DNA from: Purshia tridentata | Lineage: Eukaryota > Streptophyta > Magnoliopsida > Rosales > Rosaceae | Length of the DNA: 64,000 nucleotides | Assembly: GCA_003254885.1 (NCBI GenBank) | Contig: QANT01003828.1 | Coordinates: 1-64,000, forward strand | Direction: 5' to 3' | In this document: positions 61,301 through 64,000 of the stretch, piece after piece | Layout of the letters: each line of letters begins with the position of its first letter | How positions within the stretch are numbered: the stretch's first letter is position 1 | Notes under the pieces: model-generated | Databases searched by the model: none | What the model saw: only the letters and a program-made list of their open reading frames with translations | Told to the model about the DNA's origin: nothing | Translations under genes and position numbers: made by a program

Positions 61301-62973
61301 CTCACATAATCTATGCAAAAAAAATGTACAAGAAATAGTAGTATGATAATATCTAAGATATGCCACATTCAGTATAATATAACTTGATAAAGTGCAAGCC
61401 ACTTTTTAAATTTGAAAGAACATATATATAATCAAGGGGGAAAAAAAGAGCTATAATTGCTATTTTAAGTTCATTACATTTGATTTTAACCTATAAAAAA
61501 TCAACTAGTTCTGAGAAATTTCAATGGTTTTTGAATAATTATGACAAGTTTTAAACATTTTGTAAAATAAGGATTAAATTATGCATTCTAATGATTTTTT
61601 TGGTAAACTTTTTATTAATATGGTTTATTGCGCAATATTTAGTGAATAATAAACTCGAATCATTAATCTCATAATCTAAACTATAATTTTTCCATGAGCA
61701 ATTAATAATAATATAAGAAAATGTACTTGGTTAATTCTTACGTCGTTACAAACAGTATTATAGTCAGAAATCAAGTCTTTCCAATCACCACGTCTTCAAC
61801 TTCATCCAGACTAAAGCAAGCTTAAAATATGAGTATACAAAGCCAAATGACAACTGGTAGTGGAGAATTTCTACACGGCTCTAGTATTATACTATTATTA
61901 CACTATTATGTTCAAAACTAATTTTAAACCTATAAAATCATAAAATAATGAATAGTACAGTGAAATGATTACAAGAATATTTTTTTTTTATCTACTCAAA
62001 ACAGAATCTGATACCGAGGATATATACGAAGTTTCAAAATATGACTGTGCATCGATTTGACTATAGTAAATAAAAAGCGTGAAAAGTTAATTAGAAATGA
62101 TTTAATTGCTTACATCATGAACAGATTAACAATATATACAAATTACAAAAGTAAACAAACTAAACAGGAGGATTCGTGATTAACATGAAACATGTAATTA
62201 GAGAGAGCTTTGAACTAAAGTGCTCGTGTTTGGCTACTAAGAAAATGAACAAAAATTAGTTCAAGAGAAAATATAGAAATTAAATAAGAAATAAACAACT
62301 GTAAAACAACAATTCAACTCGGTCCAGCTTAGTTACGTGCGTTTCAGAAAAACAGCGTAAAATCCGGTTTTTCCTTTTTAAAATAAAAAATTAACGTCAG
62401 TGTATTAAAGCCAAAACTGACCGGAAAAGAAAAGTCTTCTCTGTTTAGTGGCTGAGAAAAATAAATGTTAAAGGCAACGAAAATACTCGAAGTTATAAAC
62501 GTTACTTAAAATTTAAAATAAATTAAAACACAGCTGAACGTGAACAACCAATTAGCGGAATTGAGCTGGGTACGTCATTAACACGCTCGGAATATTCTTC
62601 TTTCTTCGTTAATTTTCTCAGAAACCAAACAGAAAACAACACGAGGAAGCACGAAGGCACGCACCTGAGGAACGAGCATGACGCCGACGGTGATGCCAGC
62701 CATGAGATCGACCTGCAAATACTCGCGCCATCTATAGGTTCGAATCCAGCGGAAGCAAGGCAGGAACAGCTCCAGCCATTCGACCCACGTCATGCTCTGG
62801 ACCTTCGATATCCATCTGGAAAACGCAGAGGCCCACGACGACGACCCACCCGATGACGATGTGGTATTGGGGTGCTGCAAGGGGATGATTCGGACGGGTC
62901 GGGGGGCGGTGGTCGGCATGGAGGATCCGTCCGCGAAGTCGGATGAGCTGGGAGATGCGTAGGTTATCTCCAT
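55373..62973 (-). CDS. SULTR4: sulfate transporter, SULTR4 type (tonoplast)
   Basis: SLC26/SulP transporter. SULTR4 members sit in the vacuolar membrane and export stored sulfate to the cytosol. Seventeen exons on the minus strand: 62665-62973, 61219-61267, 60638-60839, 60009-60177, 59383-59448, 59195-59302, 58671-58778, 58500-58565, 58211-58271, 57991-58118, 57601-57642, 56999-57115, 56863-56914, 56601-56739, 56350-56438, 55802-55878 and 55373-55693. They give 700 aa with every phase joining. Landmarks: [11 protein letters not shown] in the N-terminal tail (typical of SULTR4), [84 protein letters not shown], and a C-terminal STAS domain (about 510-640) with [15 protein letters not shown]. 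The C-terminal tail ends EPLLSRKSS. The start at 62973 is the first in-frame ATG. Intact. Assignment to 4;1 or 4;2 is not attempted. Confidence 0.96.
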
Positions 62974-62990
62974 GCGCACCACCTACGCAT
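62964..62990 (-). promoter_or_regulatory. overlapping uORF at the SULTR4 start
   Basis: An ATG at 62990, 17 bases upstream of the main ATG and in another frame, opens an 8-codon frame that stops at 62964, inside the coding region. If the transcript begins upstream of 62990 it would compete with the main start. The transcript start is unknown. Confidence 0.4.
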
Positions 62991-64000
62991 TTGAGTTTTT
63001 ATATATACGTGTTTGTGACTTATGACTTGTGCGCGGCGCTGGGTGGCCGAGATTGCCGGTGGTGGTCCACTCCCGCGTGGTAAAATGGTAGTTTAATAGG
63101 GATAATTTTCGATGTGTACGAATGTGTTTTGCGTGATATATATTTTGTGCGGTCCTTAAGGTTGCGATTTTTATTTTTTATTTTGAGGACTATATTGTTT
63201 TGTAGCCTTATATAGGTGGAACGGGAATACTTTGAACTGAAGAGGCCAAATGTGAAAGAGATTTATGCGTAGTTTTTGAGTACTGTTTCTAATTAATGAC
63301 GGTTTCTATCATTCTATAACATTAATAACCGTTAGTGACAAGACAACGGTAACACTATTGCCTTTTTTAAGAATACTAGATTGCTGAGCCAAAAAAAAAG
63401 AAAAAGAATACTAGATTACTGCAAGTTCTTGGCCAAAAAAAATATATATATTACTGCAAGTTTTTTTACACCATTTCCACTTTTGGATCGATTTATAATA
63501 ACGCCCTAAGATTGATTTACAATTAATAATTTAGATACTCAATTATTAGAGGTATTTTAACTTCATCCATCCATTACAAAATATTTTAAAAACACACCTG
63601 GTCCATCTAAAATCTAAATTGAAAAAATAAAATTTTTTCCATTTTTACCCCTCTCCCCCTCCCTCTCTAGCCACCCCTCCCAATCGAGCCCTTCTCAACC
63701 TCTTTCGGCCTCCTCTCTCTCGTCTGTCATGGCCAACGTGAACGTGAACATGAGTGGTGGGTTCTTCTTTGCAACGTTGATGATGGGGGTGCTAAACTTC
63801 GGTTTCAATGGGCTCAACTTGGCGTGGGGATGGGGGTGGCCAAAGAGAGAGAAGATAGCTAGAAGATAGAAAAAGAAGAGATAAAAGGTCGGAGAGGACT
63901 TGCGGTAGGTTTGAGAGGCTTCAGCGGGTTGTGGGGGTGGGTTGGGAGGGCTGGCCGCAGAGAGAGTGGGTGGGGGAGAGGGGTAAAAAGTGAAAAGATT
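62991..64000. other. SULTR4 upstream region and window edge
   Basis: Promoter side of the transporter. From about 63640 the sequence becomes C/T-rich, then G-rich (ctctccccctccctctctag to about 64000), like the cores of the elements at 12485 and 45290. This looks like part of another MITE-like insertion cut by the window end. No gene can be supported. Confidence 0.45.

Noticed and set aside
62997-63008. TATA box of SULTR4 (tttatatatac)
   Set aside because: Only about 25 bp from the ATG, which would put the transcript start at the start codon; probably not the functional TATA.

Overview
The window is nuclear DNA of a flowering plant, almost certainly a eudicot. It is AT-rich, has short-intron genes with GT-AG borders, and its gene products all belong to land-plant families: KCS12-type 3-ketoacyl-CoA synthase, EXO70H, RPL35/uL29, monoacylglycerol lipase, SF3B3, dirigent proteins, a TRM-like DUF4378 protein, dehydroascorbate reductase, a TIGR01589 small protein and a SULTR4-type sulfate transporter. 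I cannot name the species.

Layout. 1-13260 is a tandem segmental duplication: unit A (starts before the window, ends near 6425) and unit B (about 6430-13260). Each carries one intact single-exon KCS gene on the minus strand, about 95% identical in protein. Non-autonomous DNA transposons arrived after the duplication: three foldback or TIR elements in unit A (3845-5085), and in unit B a 406-bp foldback element (7139-7544) and a 1.94-kb hAT element (10438-12374). Both unit B insertions have an empty counterpart site in unit A. A diverged third copy of the distal part of the unit, without KCS, lies at 16240-17320 beyond the EXO70H gene (13845-15719).

17.7-32 kb holds RPL35 (minus, 4 exons), a long AT-rich gap, a 7-exon alpha/beta hydrolase (plus), a PIF/Harbinger-like element (25956-27074) and SF3B3 (minus, 3 exons, 1212 aa). 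32.8-38.4 kb is a cluster of three intronless dirigent genes of the ESB1/DIR10 type (+, +, -). A TRM-like gene follows (39220-41728, minus), then a MITE (about 45083-45672) and the 6-exon DHAR gene (46260-48501, plus).

50.2-63 kb contains a small 3-exon TIGR01589 gene (94 aa) with three G-boxes upstream, a diverged tandem duplication of non-coding DNA (52171-53866), a U12 minor-spliceosome snRNA gene (about 54557-54720, minus) with a canonical plant USE and TATA promoter, and a 17-exon SULTR4-type gene (55373-62973, minus).

The genes form no pathway. The shared themes are extracellular barriers (KCS for very-long-chain lipids, ESB1-type dirigent proteins for lignin placement, EXO70 for secretion) and splicing (SF3B3 and U12). 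This is normal eukaryotic gene mixing, not an operon-like system. The most notable item is the U12 snRNA locus, recognised from promoter, branch-site-pairing segment, helices, Sm site and 3' loop together. I saw no convincing LTR or virus-derived element.
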